The notes under the pieces: model-generated
The model's input: only the letters and a program-made list of their open reading frames with translations
What the model was told of the DNA's origin: nothing
Databases searched by the model: none
Made by a program: the position numbers and the translations under genes
NCBI RefSeq assembly: GCF_001483965.1
Contig: NZ_CP010796.1
Location: forward strand, 434,001 to 498,000
Source of the DNA: Carnobacterium sp. CP1
GTDB taxonomy: Bacteria; Bacillota; Bacilli; Lactobacillales; Carnobacteriaceae
DNA: 64,000 nt
Direction: 5' to 3'
Shown: positions 25,768 to 36,000 of the stretch, in pieces
Layout of the letters: each line of letters opens with the position of its first letter
Position numbering within the stretch: the first letter of the stretch is position 1

Positions 25768-27762
25768 TTGTTTGACAATACGGACCAATTAGCGGTAAAT
25801 ACAATTAGAACACTGAGTATAGACGGAGTGCAAAAAGCCAATTCTGGTCACCCAGGCTTGCCGATGGGGGCAGCGCCGATGGCGTATACTCTTTGGACGC
25901 AACAATTAAAAGTAAACCCTAAAAATTCAACGTGGGTGGATCGTGATCGGTTTGTCCTTTCAGCCGGCCATGGTTCAATGATGTTGTACAGCCTTTTACA
26001 CCTTGCAGGCTATCAGGTGTCGATTGATGATCTAAAACAATTCCGCCAATGGGAAAGCAAGACTCCTGGACACCCAGAAGTTCACTATACCGATGGGGTT
26101 GAAGCGACTACTGGTCCATTAGGACAAGGGATCGCAAATGCTGTAGGAATGGCAATGGCTGAAGCCCATTTAGCCGCTACGTATAACAAAGAAAATCACC
26201 AAATCGTGGATCATTACACGTATGCTTTGTGTGGCGATGGCGATTTAATGGAAGGGGTTTCTGCAGAAGCAGCAAGTTTAGCGGGTCATTTAGAGTTAGG
26301 TAAACTGATCATGTTATACGATTCGAATGATATTTCATTGGATGGACCGACTTCAAAAGCCTTCACTGAAAACGTTGGAAAACGGTTTGAAGCGTACAAT
26401 TGGCACTATATTTTAGTAAAAGATGGAAACGATTTAGACGAAATCAATGCTGCACTTGAAGCAGCAAAAGCAGAAACAACGAAACCAACCTTGATCGAAG
26501 TGAAAACGGTGATCGGTTTTGGGGCTCCTAATGCGGGATCTCATAAAGTCCACGGTGCTCCACTAGGTCCAGAAGGGATCGAAGCAGCGAAAAAAGCTTA
26601 CGGATGGGAAGGCGAAGACTTCTTCGTGCCCGTTGAAGTAGCACAACGTTTCAAAGAAACGATGGTCGATAAAGGCGTTGCAGCGGAAAAAGAATGGACG
26701 GCTGCTTTTGAAGCTTACCGTAAAGATCATCCTGAACTAGCGGCTCAATTCGAATTGTCGATGACTACTGAATTGCCAGAAGGTTGGGACAGTGAATTGC
26801 CAAGCTTCTCCGTAGAAGACGACGCTTTAGCTTCTCGTGTTACCGGAAGCCAAGTTTTGACTGCTATCTCTGAAAAAGTTCCTTATTTCTGGGGCGGATC
26901 AGCCGACTTATCGTCTTCAAACAACACGATGGTCGCTGGAGAAAAAGATTTCCAACCGGGACAATATGAAGGACGGAACATTTGGTACGGTGTCCGTGAG
27001 TTTGCAATGACAGCTGCTGCTAACGGAATCGCTTTACATGGCGGTTCAAGAACCTATGTAGGCACGTTCTTTGTCTTTACCGATTATTTACGTGCAGCGA
27101 TTCGTTTAGCGGCGATCTCGAAATTGCCGGTAACCTATGTGTTTACCCATGATTCGGTGGCGGTCGGCGAAGATGGACCGACCCATGAACCGGTTGAACA
27201 CTTGTCTAGCTTACGCGGCATGCCGAATTTAACTGTTTTGCGTCCAGCAGACGGGAATGAAGTAACCGCTGCTTGGAAGATCGCAATAACGTCAACGGAT
27301 CACCCGACATTATTGGTCTTGTCTCGTCAAAACTTGCCTGTTTTACCAGGCACACAAGAAAAAGCGCAAGAAAGCGTGGCTAAAGGGGCATATGTTCTTT
27401 CGCCTCAATCAGGAGAAACGCCTGAAGGCATCTTGATTGCGACTGGTTCTGAAGTAGCCTTAGCATTAGAGGCTCAAAAAGCATTAAAAGCAGACGGGAA
27501 AGATGTCTCCGTGGTTTCGATGCCAAGTTTTGATCTATTTGAAAAACAAGACGCAGCTTACCAAGAGTCTGTCTTACCGAATGCCGTCCGCAAACGGGTT
27601 TCCATTGAAATGGGCGCCAGCTTTGGCTGGGAACGCTATGTTGGTCTAGATGGAGCTATGGTAGCCATCGACAAATATGGCGCGAGTGCACCTGGTGCTA
27701 CGGTTATTGAAAATTATGGGTTTACAGTGGAAAATGTTGTAGCGGCTTACAGTAAGCTATAG
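25768..27762 (+). CDS. tkt: Transketolase
   Basis: It moves two-carbon units between sugar phosphates with thiamine diphosphate, linking glycolysis and the pentose phosphate path. It also supplies erythrose 4-phosphate to the aro enzymes encoded at the start of this window. Motifs: [17 protein letters not shown], the thiamine-binding GDGDLMEG segment, and [18 protein letters not shown]. The TTG at 25768 is preferred because AAAGGA lies 8 bases before it and [15 protein letters not shown] is the usual N-terminus. The ATG at 25759 overlaps the ribosome site. The product is 664 residues. Confidence 0.94.
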   Translation: MFDNTDQLAVNTIRTLSIDGVQKANSGHPGLPMGAAPMAYTLWTQQLKVNPKNSTWVDRDRFVLSAGHGSMMLYSLLHLAGYQVSIDDLKQFRQWESKTPGHPEVHYTDGVEATTGPLGQGIANAVGMAMAEAHLAATYNKENHQIVDHYTYALCGDGDLMEGVSAEAASLAGHLELGKLIMLYDSNDISLDGPTSKAFTENVGKRFEAYNWHYILVKDGNDLDEINAALEAAKAETTKPTLIEVKTVIGFGAPNAGSHKVHGAPLGPEGIEAAKKAYGWEGEDFFVPVEVAQRFKETMVDKGVAAEKEWTAAFEAYRKDHPELAAQFELSMTTELPEGWDSELPSFSVEDDALASRVTGSQVLTAISEKVPYFWGGSADLSSSNNTMVAGEKDFQPGQYEGRNIWYGVREFAMTAAANGIALHGGSRTYVGTFFVFTDYLRAAIRLAAISKLPVTYVFTHDSVAVGEDGPTHEPVEHLSSLRGMPNLTVLRPADGNEVTAAWKIAITSTDHPTLLVLSRQNLPVLPGTQEKAQESVAKGAYVLSPQSGETPEGILIATGSEVALALEAQKALKADGKDVSVVSMPSFDLFEKQDAAYQESVLPNAVRKRVSIEMGASFGWERYVGLDGAMVAIDKYGASAPGATVIENYGFTVENVVAAYSKL

Positions 27763-27779
27763 ACTATTTCTTCATTTGT

Positions 27780-27821
27780 CAGCCATGTGGATTGAGAACA
27801 GTTCAATTCACATGGCTTTCT
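27780..27821 (+). terminator. Terminator after tkt
   Basis: AGCCATGTGGATTGA pairs with TCAATTCACATGGCT (one mismatch), then TTTCTT. Confidence 0.75.
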
Positions 27822-27949
27822 TATATGGAAATTGAAAGATCTTCAGGCAAACGGTACATTTTTTTCTTAAGTAAGGCGTTTAGCTATTTATTTTTAGTTT
27901 AAAGTCTAGTACAATTAACCATTGAGAGATTTTGAAAGGAGTGAATGAA

Positions 27950-28186
27950 ATGAGCACAGGTTTAGCAATACTTTTTATTATTCTTGCGTTAATTGCAGGT
28001 TTAGTTGGTGGATTTTTCTTAGCAAGAAAATACATGATGGATTATTTCAAAAAGAACCCGCCAATTAATGAAGATACTTTACGTATGTTGATGATGCAAA
28101 TGGGTCAAAAACCATCTGAAAAGAAAATCAAACAAATGATGGCATCGATGAAAGTGCAATCAGATAAAGCAAATAAAAAAAAATAA
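27950..28186 (+). CDS. YneF family (UPF0154) small membrane protein
   Basis: A 78-residue protein with one N-terminal membrane segment (about 4-26, ending [10 protein letters not shown]) and a basic cytoplasmic tail containing [25 protein letters not shown], the family signature. The ATG at 27950 has AAAGGAG before it. Next to tkt as in Bacillus, where yneF follows the tkt region. Function unknown. Confidence 0.9.
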   Translation: MSTGLAILFIILALIAGLVGGFFLARKYMMDYFKKNPPINEDTLRMLMMQMGQKPSEKKIKQMMASMKVQSDKANKKK

Positions 28187-28219
28187 GCGGCATATGATGT
28201 TTTGCTTATATTATTTATG

Positions 28220-28249
28220 TGAGCAGATTTTTTCTGTTCGCATTTTTTA
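28220..28249 (+). terminator. Terminator after yneF-like gene
   Basis: GTGAGCAG (28220-28227) pairs with CTGTTCGC (28234-28241), including G-T pairs, followed by six T residues (28243-28248). Confidence 0.65.
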
Positions 28250-28300
28250 TTTCATAAGCAGCCTTTTAAAAGGACAAAAAAGGAGTAGGTGAAAAGTTAT

Positions 28301-30052
28301 ATGGGCGTCTATAAAAAGTTAGGTTGGTTTTTTAAGCAAGAGAAAAAAGCCTATATTACAGGGATCAGTTTTTTAATTCTGGTTTCAATTTTACAACTAT
28401 TGCCACCGAGAATCCTTGGAATCGTGATCGATGAAATCAAACAAGGTTCTTTGACCAAAATAGTTTTGATTAAATGGCTCATTATCTTAACAGTCACAGC
28501 TCTTACACAATATCTTTTTCGCTATATTTGGCGTATGAACATCTGGGGAACATCCGCTAAGCTAGAACGGATTTTACGGAAACGTTTATTCGATCATTTT
28601 ACGGAGATGGATAATAGTTTTTTCCAAAAATACCGTACAGGAGACTTGATGGCGCATGCGACGAATGACTTAAATGCCATCCGAAACGTAGCTGGAGGCG
28701 GGATTTTAACTTTTGTGGATTCTATTATTACGGGCGGCATAACGATTACAGCTATGATGATAGTGGTTGACTGGCGGCTTACATTGATTGCCTTGATTCC
28801 TTTGCCTTTGTTAGGAGTTGCTTCGCGGGTGCTGGGTTCTAAATTGCATACACGTTTCCGTAAAGCACAGGCTGCTTTTTCACATATGAACGATAAAACG
28901 CAAGAAAGCATTTCTGGAATGAAAGTGATTAAAACTTTTGGACAGGAAAATGAAGATGTAGAAGATTTTAAATTGAAAACGGCACAGGTTGTTTCTGCGA
29001 ATAGAAAAGTCTATAAAATTGATTCTTTATTTGATCCAGTAATGACTTTTATTATTGGTATTTCTTATATTTTAACCATTATCGTCGGAGGACATCTTGT
29101 GATGACTAATGCGATAACCATCGGTGACTTTGTTACCTTTATCAACTATATCGCGATGTTGGTCTGGCCCATGTTTGCCATTGGACGGTTATTTAATATT
29201 CTAGAAAGAGGTAGTGCAAGCTACGACCGGGTTGAAGGTCTTTTGCAAGAAACATCTAAAATCGTTGAAAATCCTGATGCCATTCAAACTGCCATCAAAG
29301 GAGATATCGATTACACTGTTGAAAAGTTTTGTTATCCAAAAAGCTCTGCAGTTGTTTTGCAAGACATTCATTTTGAATTGAAACGAGGCCAAACACTTGG
29401 AGTAGTTGGTAAAACCGGATCCGGGAAAACAACTATGTTCAAGTTGTTATTGCGTGAATACGACCGCTATAAAGGCCAAATCCGATATGGAAATACAGAC
29501 ATTAGGGATTATTCTTTAAATGCTCTATTGCAGCATATCGGTTATGTGCCGCAAGACCAATTTTTGTTTTCAACGAGCATCAAAGAAAACATTCGTTTTG
29601 CAGATCAAGAATTAGATCAATCCGCAGTCGAGCATGCAGCTAAACTAACAGCTGTTCATGAAGATATTATGGAAATGGAGCAAGGCTACGATACTTTAGT
29701 GGGAGAGCGCGGAGTTTCATTGTCCGGCGGTCAAAAACAGCGGCTTTCAATTGCTCGTGCTCTAATCATCAAACCAGAACTGTTGATTTTGGACGATGCA
29801 CTTTCAGCTGTGGACGCCAAAACGGAAGAAGCTATCTTGAATGCTTTGAAACACGAACGGTCAGAACAAACTACGATTATTGCGGCTCATCGCATCAGCA
29901 GTGTGTTGCATGCTGATGAGATCATCGTTATCGAAGAAGGAAAAATCATTGAACGCGGGACTCACTTAGAATTATTGGCTCTCAATGGTTGGTATAAAGA
30001 AATGTATGACAAACAGCAATTGGAAAGAACAACTGAAGGAGGGGGAGACTAA
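28301..30052 (+). CDS. ABC exporter half-transporter with degenerate ATP site (YheI/LmrC-like)
   Basis: Six membrane segments (about 15-310) are followed by a nucleotide-binding domain with Walker A GKTGSGKTT, the intact signature LSGGQKQRLS and Walker B LLILDDALSAVD. The catalytic glutamate after Walker B is replaced by aspartate, the hallmark of the degenerate-site subunit in heterodimeric exporters. The ATG at 28301 has AGGTGA 8 bases before it; a GTG at 28289 is too near AAGGAG. The start MGVYKKLGWFFKQ fits the family. It overlaps the next gene by one base, and the two should form one exporter of lipids, drugs or peptides; the substrate is unknown. Confidence 0.88.
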   Translation: MGVYKKLGWFFKQEKKAYITGISFLILVSILQLLPPRILGIVIDEIKQGSLTKIVLIKWLIILTVTALTQYLFRYIWRMNIWGTSAKLERILRKRLFDHFTEMDNSFFQKYRTGDLMAHATNDLNAIRNVAGGGILTFVDSIITGGITITAMMIVVDWRLTLIALIPLPLLGVASRVLGSKLHTRFRKAQAAFSHMNDKTQESISGMKVIKTFGQENEDVEDFKLKTAQVVSANRKVYKIDSLFDPVMTFIIGISYILTIIVGGHLVMTNAITIGDFVTFINYIAMLVWPMFAIGRLFNILERGSASYDRVEGLLQETSKIVENPDAIQTAIKGDIDYTVEKFCYPKSSAVVLQDIHFELKRGQTLGVVGKTGSGKTTMFKLLLREYDRYKGQIRYGNTDIRDYSLNALLQHIGYVPQDQFLFSTSIKENIRFADQELDQSAVEHAAKLTAVHEDIMEMEQGYDTLVGERGVSLSGGQKQRLSIARALIIKPELLILDDALSAVDAKTEEAILNALKHERSEQTTIIAAHRISSVLHADEIIVIEEGKIIERGTHLELLALNGWYKEMYDKQQLERTTEGGGD

Positions 30053-31836
30053 TGGAGCAAAAAACAAGTGGGTCAAAATCCTTTCCTCTTAAAGAACAGT
30101 TCCAAATTGTGAGTAGAATATTTAAATTTGGCGCCCCGTTTAAAGGTAAATTTTTTATGGCTATTTTCTTCGGAGTATTAGTGGCTATAACGAATGTAGT
30201 GTTGCCTCGTATTTTACAAACGTTTATGGATGATTATCTAGCAACGCAAACAGCCACAACTAGAATTATCGGTTTATTTGCCGCTGCTTATTTCGGAGTA
30301 ACCTTGCTCAAAATTATTGTTTGGTATTTAAACCTGTACCTGTTTAATTTGGCCTCTGAAAAAACAGTGGAGAATATCCGGAACAAAGTGTTTACTAAAT
30401 TGCATACTTTAGGGATGAGATTTTTTGATCAAACGCCTGCTGGTTCAATCGTGACGCGCGTAACCAATGATACTGAGACGATCAAAGAGTTTTTTGAAGT
30501 ATTTCTTACCGTTTTGCAAGGGATTTTTGGAGTTGTAGCTTCTTTTATTGCGATGGCTTTATTAAGTTTGGAAATCACTTTGTGGATCATGTTATTCGTT
30601 CCAGTATTACTGATAGTTATTTGGTATTATCAAAAATACAGTTCGACGATCTACCGGAGTATGCGTGAAAAGCTGAGTATCTTAAATACAAAGCTGGCAG
30701 AATCAATCTCTGGAATGAGTATCATCCAACAATTTCGACAAGAAAAAAGATTGCAAAAAGATTTTGAAAAAACCAACAGTTCTTATTTCGAATCGCGTTA
30801 TGCCATGGTTAAAGCCAATGCATTGCTGCTTGGTCCGATCATTAACTTATTGGATACATTAGCTTTGGTAGTCATTTTAAGCTTTTTTGGATACAACGCT
30901 TTAACTGGAGCGGTTGGAGTTGGTGTTATTTATGCATTTGCTTCTTATGTGCGAAATTTCTTCAATCCGATGGTTCGTATGATGGATAGCTTGAGTATTT
31001 TTCAAGATGGCGTGGTCTCAAGTAACCGGGTATTGAATGTATTGGATAATCAAGAACTCACGCCTCAGCAAGAACCTGATAGCTCTGCGAAGATCAAAGC
31101 AGGGAAAATTGAGTTTAAAAATGTTAGTTTTTCTTATGATGGTAAAAAGAATGTGTTAAATAACATTACCTTTACGGCGAATCCCGGCGAAACAGTGGCT
31201 CTAGTCGGTCATACAGGAAGTGGGAAAAGTTCTATTATCAATGTAATGATGCGTTTTTATGAATTTTCGGAAGGGGATATTTTAATTGATGGTATTTCGA
31301 TCAAAAAATACCCGATTGAGGAATTGCGTAGCAAAATGGGGTTGGTTTTGCAAGACTCCTTCTTATTTTACGGAACCATTAATGACAATATTCGTCTGAA
31401 AAATCCCGCCATTACTGATCGTCAAGTTGAAGCCGCTGCTCAATTTGTTCAAGCAGATGCCTTTATTGAGCAGCTGCCTAATCAGTATGAATCGAAAGTG
31501 ATTGAAAGAGGAGCAAGTTATTCCAGTGGTCAAAAACAATTGATTTCTTTTGCTAGTACAATCGTAACGGATCCTAAAATACTGATACTGGACGAAGCAA
31601 CAGCCAATATTGATACAGAGACAGAAGCATTGATTCAAGAAGGTCTGAATAAAATGCGGCAAGGGCGTACTACATTGGCCATAGCCCATCGATTGTCAAC
31701 CATTCGTGATGCCAATATGATTTTAGTTTTAGATCATGGTGAGATCATCGAACAAGGAACACATGACGAATTGATTAAACAAAATGGTGTTTACCATGAA
31801 ATGTACCGACTTCAAAACAATGGTCTGGTGGAATAG
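30052..31836 (+). CDS. ABC exporter half-transporter with canonical catalytic glutamate (YheH/LmrD-like)
   Basis: This 594-residue partner has an extra N-terminal segment (about 1-25), six membrane helices and a nucleotide-binding domain with Walker A GHTGSGKSS and Walker B ILILDEATANID, where the catalytic glutamate is intact. Its signature motif is altered to YSSGQKQLIS. Thus the two subunits combine one functional and one degenerate site: the intact LSGGQ of the first subunit faces the intact Walker motifs of this one. The stop is followed by no clear plus-strand terminator. Confidence 0.88.
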   Translation: MEQKTSGSKSFPLKEQFQIVSRIFKFGAPFKGKFFMAIFFGVLVAITNVVLPRILQTFMDDYLATQTATTRIIGLFAAAYFGVTLLKIIVWYLNLYLFNLASEKTVENIRNKVFTKLHTLGMRFFDQTPAGSIVTRVTNDTETIKEFFEVFLTVLQGIFGVVASFIAMALLSLEITLWIMLFVPVLLIVIWYYQKYSSTIYRSMREKLSILNTKLAESISGMSIIQQFRQEKRLQKDFEKTNSSYFESRYAMVKANALLLGPIINLLDTLALVVILSFFGYNALTGAVGVGVIYAFASYVRNFFNPMVRMMDSLSIFQDGVVSSNRVLNVLDNQELTPQQEPDSSAKIKAGKIEFKNVSFSYDGKKNVLNNITFTANPGETVALVGHTGSGKSSIINVMMRFYEFSEGDILIDGISIKKYPIEELRSKMGLVLQDSFLFYGTINDNIRLKNPAITDRQVEAAAQFVQADAFIEQLPNQYESKVIERGASYSSGQKQLISFASTIVTDPKILILDEATANIDTETEALIQEGLNKMRQGRTTLAIAHRLSTIRDANMILVLDHGEIIEQGTHDELIKQNGVYHEMYRLQNNGLVE

Positions 31837-31837
31837 T

Positions 31838-32046
31838 AAAAAAGGGATCTTTATCAAATCGTGTTGGTGTCTCTTAGATTGAAATTTCCTTCGGAACTTA
31901 CGTGTTTGCTTGTAGAAAGCCATGGGACCGCTTGGAGCCTCTTTGGGTCTCCAGGTTTTCAAGCCTCAAACGAAGCGTAAACGCTTCGTAATTCGCATTG
32001 AATCCTTTTCATGGCTACAAGCAGCCACTATTCCTCCAAAAATTTC
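31838..32046 (-). ncRNA. Candidate free-standing structured RNA, 6S-like long hairpin
   Basis: The 316-base gap after the ABC exporter holds no plausible gene but an ordered set of complementary blocks. Read on the minus strand, GAAATTT near 32046 pairs with AAATTTC near 31881. GCTTGTAGCCATG pairs with CATGGCTTTCTACAAGC (13 pairs, 4-base bulge). The interior has the hairpin ACGAAGCGT/ACGCTTCGT and a GGAG/CTCC stem. Between the outer and second stem lies a large unpaired or weakly paired bubble. A promoter stands just before it, and a run of six T residues ends at 31838. Size (about 200 bases) and the stem-bubble-stem plan are those of 6S RNA, but no sequence signature was recognised. Confidence 0.4.
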
Positions 32047-32049
32047 AAG

Positions 32050-32079
32050 ATTGTAGCATATAGTCATTTCACTTACCAA
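32050..32079 (-). promoter_or_regulatory. Minus-strand promoter of the candidate structured RNA
   Basis: On the minus strand TTGGTA (32079-32074), 18 bases, TACAAT (32055-32050), with TGC before the -10, an extended -10. It lies between the plsC terminator and the structured region, so no known gene would use it. Confidence 0.55.
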
Positions 32080-32100
32080 CACCCAAAATGATAGAACCTA

Positions 32101-32138
32101 AAAAAGGCAACACTTCAGCTGAAGCGTTGCCTTTTTTA
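32101..32138. terminator. Bidirectional terminator after plsC
   Basis: AAAAAAGGCAAC (32101-32112) pairs with GTTGCCTTTTTT (32127-32138), with CTTCAGCTGAAG forming the upper stem. Runs of A and T on either side suit termination in both directions. Confidence 0.85.
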
Positions 32139-32152
32139 GGTAATAAAATGAA

Positions 32153-32773
32153 TTATTTGTGGTAATCGTATTTGTAAGTTGGATCAATTTCATGGTCCAG
32201 TTGATCAAAGGCATGCTGAATTTGTTCTTCGATACCTTTCAAGTTATCCTTAGTTAATTTTGTGCTTTTTTCAATGGTGATCGGATCACCAAAGCGGACC
32301 GTTATCCGTTTTCGTTTAAGCAGCTCTGAAACGGTCAAAGGACCTTGATAAACTGCTGGGATAATGGGCACACCGCTTAGTTTTGCGATGGTGGCTGCAC
32401 CGCCTTTGAGCTCAGAAGAATGTCTAGTTCCCGTGGGAAAGATAACAAGACTAAGCTCTCCTTGTTTTAGAATTTTTACAGGTGTTTTGATAGCGCTTGG
32501 TCCAGGATTTTGGCGATCAACAGGAAAAGCGTTAGCGTGACGAATGACCCATCCCATAATTGGATTTTTAAACAACTCTTTTTTTGCCATGAACGTGAAT
32601 TCATGAGGTTTAGCAGCTAGTGCTAAATAAATTGGATCGATCCATGTACGATGAGGAGCTACTAAAATGAAAGAACCTTCTTTAGGCAGCTTCTCTTTAT
32701 TTTGATAATGCGCATTCCCATTTAAAATGGCTAATAAGAAACCGACGATACTACGTAATACTCTAAAAAACAA
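32153..32773 (-). CDS. plsC: 1-acyl-sn-glycerol-3-phosphate acyltransferase
   Basis: PlsC adds the second acyl chain to make phosphatidic acid at the membrane. The catalytic H-x4-D is APHRTWIDP near residue 40. The usual FPEGTRS motif is FPTGTRHS, with threonine in place of glutamate, a variation seen in some Firmicutes. GVPIIPAVYQGP is the third motif. A hydrophobic N-terminus (about 8-20) provides membrane contact. The 206-residue length is normal. A likely promoter on the minus strand is TTGCTA, 17 bases, CATAAT near 32850, and the leader holds the inverted repeat CGTTCAG-ATGA-CTGAACG (32792-32809). Confidence 0.9.
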   Translation of the reverse strand: MFFRVLRSIVGFLLAILNGNAHYQNKEKLPKEGSFILVAPHRTWIDPIYLALAAKPHEFTFMAKKELFKNPIMGWVIRHANAFPVDRQNPGPSAIKTPVKILKQGELSLVIFPTGTRHSSELKGGAATIAKLSGVPIIPAVYQGPLTVSELLKRKRITVRFGDPITIEKSTKLTKDNLKGIEEQIQHAFDQLDHEIDPTYKYDYHK

Positions 32774-33068
32774 TGGCTTTCAACCTTTCGCGTTCAGATG
32801 ACTGAACGATATTGTGATGGTATAATTATGAGCGAGATGAGTTGTTTTAGCAAGCTATTTCAAAAAAACAAGCAATTTTATCTTAGTTTAATTCACCAAA
32901 GTATTTGGAAAAAGAAGAAGCGACAGACTCGATTTTGCTTTTATTAAAACCGGCTCTTATTAAAATGAATGAAAAAGTTTTCTTTTTGTACAAGAATGGC
33001 GTAGAATAGAGAGATAGTTAAAAATCAAGATGTAAAAGGTAAAATGTATGAAAGTAGGGGAACGTTGA

Positions 33069-36000
33069 ATGAAGTGGAGTATTCCAGAACGTGTTATTGA
33101 CCAAGCTAGAAAATATGTCGCCGATAAACGAGTCCTTTCAATCAATTCTTATTTTGAAAAAAAGGTATGGGTTGCTGAAGTTATGGGAGATGAAATTTAT
33201 CGTGTTGAACTAGATGGTACAACTAAAGAAGACGACTATTGTGAATGCAGTTATTGGAAGGAACACGGTTATTGTAGACACACGGTAGCGGTTGAATTAG
33301 AACTGCGCGATCGTGGAATCAGTCGGATAATGACAGAAGAAAATGCCAAAGAAGTTGCAGCTGATTCACCCAACCCAGGACAAGAGTTAACGGAATCATT
33401 TACGCGGGTTTTCTTAAATGAACACAGAGAAACTTTAACTCCTTTACAAAAGAACCGCATTTTGGAGCTGGAATATAAAATAGAAACGAAACCATTAAGT
33501 ACAGCACTCGTTCGGTCAAAAAGCGAAGTTTTTGCCTTAAGTATCCGTGCTGGTGTTGATAAACTTTATATTGTTAAAGATTTAACCAGCTTTTTTGACA
33601 GTTTTTCAGCTCAAAGCGTGTTTGAAATAAAACCTGGTCAGACGATTGATTTTAAACAAATTAAGTTAACTGACGAAGATGCAGCAATCATGGATTTTCT
33701 TCAAAAACAAATTCATTCGAATGCTTTGATCATCGGCAATCAAAAAGAAGCGACATTGTTAACGAATAACAAGCGGTACCTAGTTTTGTCGCCTATACTC
33801 GCTGAGTTAACGTTACAAATGCTTCAAGATAGCGGCAATCTTCAATTCGTGAATGGTAAAAATAAATATAAAACGGTTGTTTTTGTGGAAAATCAATTGC
33901 CTATTTCTTTTGAATTGTTTCAAAGAAACGGTGTAGTTATATTAGACACATTAAACCTAATTGACAGTTATTTAGATGAATACCAGTGGTTCATTTCTGG
34001 AAATGTTATCTTTCAGCCCTCTAAGGAGCAATTGCGGACAGTTCAACCTTTGCGTTACTTTTTGCAGCGTTACGATGGGAAAGATATCGAAATATTGCCA
34101 GAAAACATGCCGGATTTCACAGCTTATGTTATGCCGTTATTGACAAAAATGGGAGAGGTGACGATTGATGAAGCATTGAAAAATTCATTTATCCAAGAAC
34201 CTTTAAAAACGATTATTTATTTTAGATATGAAAAAGAAGCGGTTCACGCAACCGTTGAGTTCAATTATAAACAATTGGTTTTGTCAACCAATCCTGAAGA
34301 AAACCAATTGCCAGACGTGGGGGTCCAAATTATTCGGGACAGCCAAAAAGAAATGAGTATATTAAATCGTCTAAAAGAATACAATTACCATCGGACTGAA
34401 ACAAGTTATACTAAACGTATGGTGCGGGACGAGGATTTTTATACCTTGTTTACACAAGAAATCCCCACACTTGAATTAGAGGCTACTATTTATGTGGATG
34501 ATTTATTAGACAGTATGTTTTTAGATCAAATCGATCCTGAAACAAGTATAGACGTCCAAAACGATGGATCTTTTTTAGATATTCGCTTTGATATCGGTGG
34601 AATTACTTCAGAAGAGGTCGATAAAGTTTTAAAAAGTCTAAGCGAAAAGAAAGCTTTCCATAAATTAGACAATGGAACTTTAATTGACTTGGAAACCGAC
34701 AACTTTAAACAAATTAGTGATGTATTAAGCGAATTGAGAGTATTGAAGAATTTTCAAAATGGAAAAATCAGTTTGCCAAGTTACCGCGGATTGGAATTAC
34801 ATGAAAAGTTTGGTTTGGAAGAAAAAAATAAACAAACCCTTTCTAGAAAGTTCCAAGACTTGATACAAGATTTAAACTTTCCGGATCAATTTGAAGCAGT
34901 TGTGCCAAAAGGATTACACGCTGATTTAAGGCCTTATCAAATCACTGGGTACAAATGGTTGAAGATGCTTTCGAAATACGGATTTGGCGGTATATTAGCC
35001 GATGATATGGGGTTGGGTAAAACAATCCAGGTCATCACCTATATCCTTTCTGAAATTGAAGAAAAAGGTAAAAATGATCCTTTCTTGATTGTGGCTCCAG
35101 CATCGTTAACCTATAACTGGAATCATGAATTCAAAAAATTTGCACCTTCGATTGAAAACTTTGTAGTTGCTGGTACAGCGGAAGAAAGAATGGCTATCAT
35201 CGATTCTGTTCAACCCAATCAGGTTTTAATTACTTCATACCCAAGTTTTAGACAAGATGCCGACCTTTATAAAAAGAAGACATTTAGCTTGCTGGCATTG
35301 GATGAATCACAAATGGTAAAGAACTACCATACTAAAACAGCCCAGGCACTTAGAGGACTGAGCATTAAGAAACGATTTGCATTAAGCGGGACACCTATAG
35401 AAAATAAGATAGAAGAATTATGGGCTATTTTTCAATTGATCATGCCAGGCTTTTTCCCTAGCATTAAACAGTTCAAAACATTGCCTTATGAACAAATTGC
35501 GAAAATGATTCGTCCGTTCGTATTGCGCCGAATTAAAAAAGATGTGCTAAAAGAATTGCCTGATAAAATCGAGACAAATTTATACAGTTCCATGACCAAA
35601 GAGCAAAAAACGGTTTATCTAGCTTATTTACAACGTATTCAAGAAAGTGTACAAAACATGTCCGGTGAAGATTTCCGTAAAAATCGTATTGAAATTTTAT
35701 CTGGATTAACGAGATTGCGTCAAATTTGTTGTGATCCAAGATTATTCTTGGAAGACTACGAAGGAGAATCAGGAAAATTAGAGCAATTAAAAGACCTATT
35801 GGCGACTGCTAAAGAAAGCGGCAAGCGCGTACTCATTTTCTCGCAATTTACTTCTATGTTGACGATTATTGAAAGAGAACTAGCGACTGAAGGAGTAGAT
35901 ACGTTCTATTTAAGCGGCCAAACAAAACCAAAAGAGCGTTTAGAAATGGTCAATCGCTTCAACGATGGCGAAAAGGAAATTTTCCTAATTTCATTAAAAG

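Noticed and set aside
31861-32090. The nested repeats read as a miniature transposon with terminal inverted repeats
   Set aside because: No target duplication is seen, pairing continues inward in steps, and a promoter fits an RNA gene better. A genome search for copies would decide.
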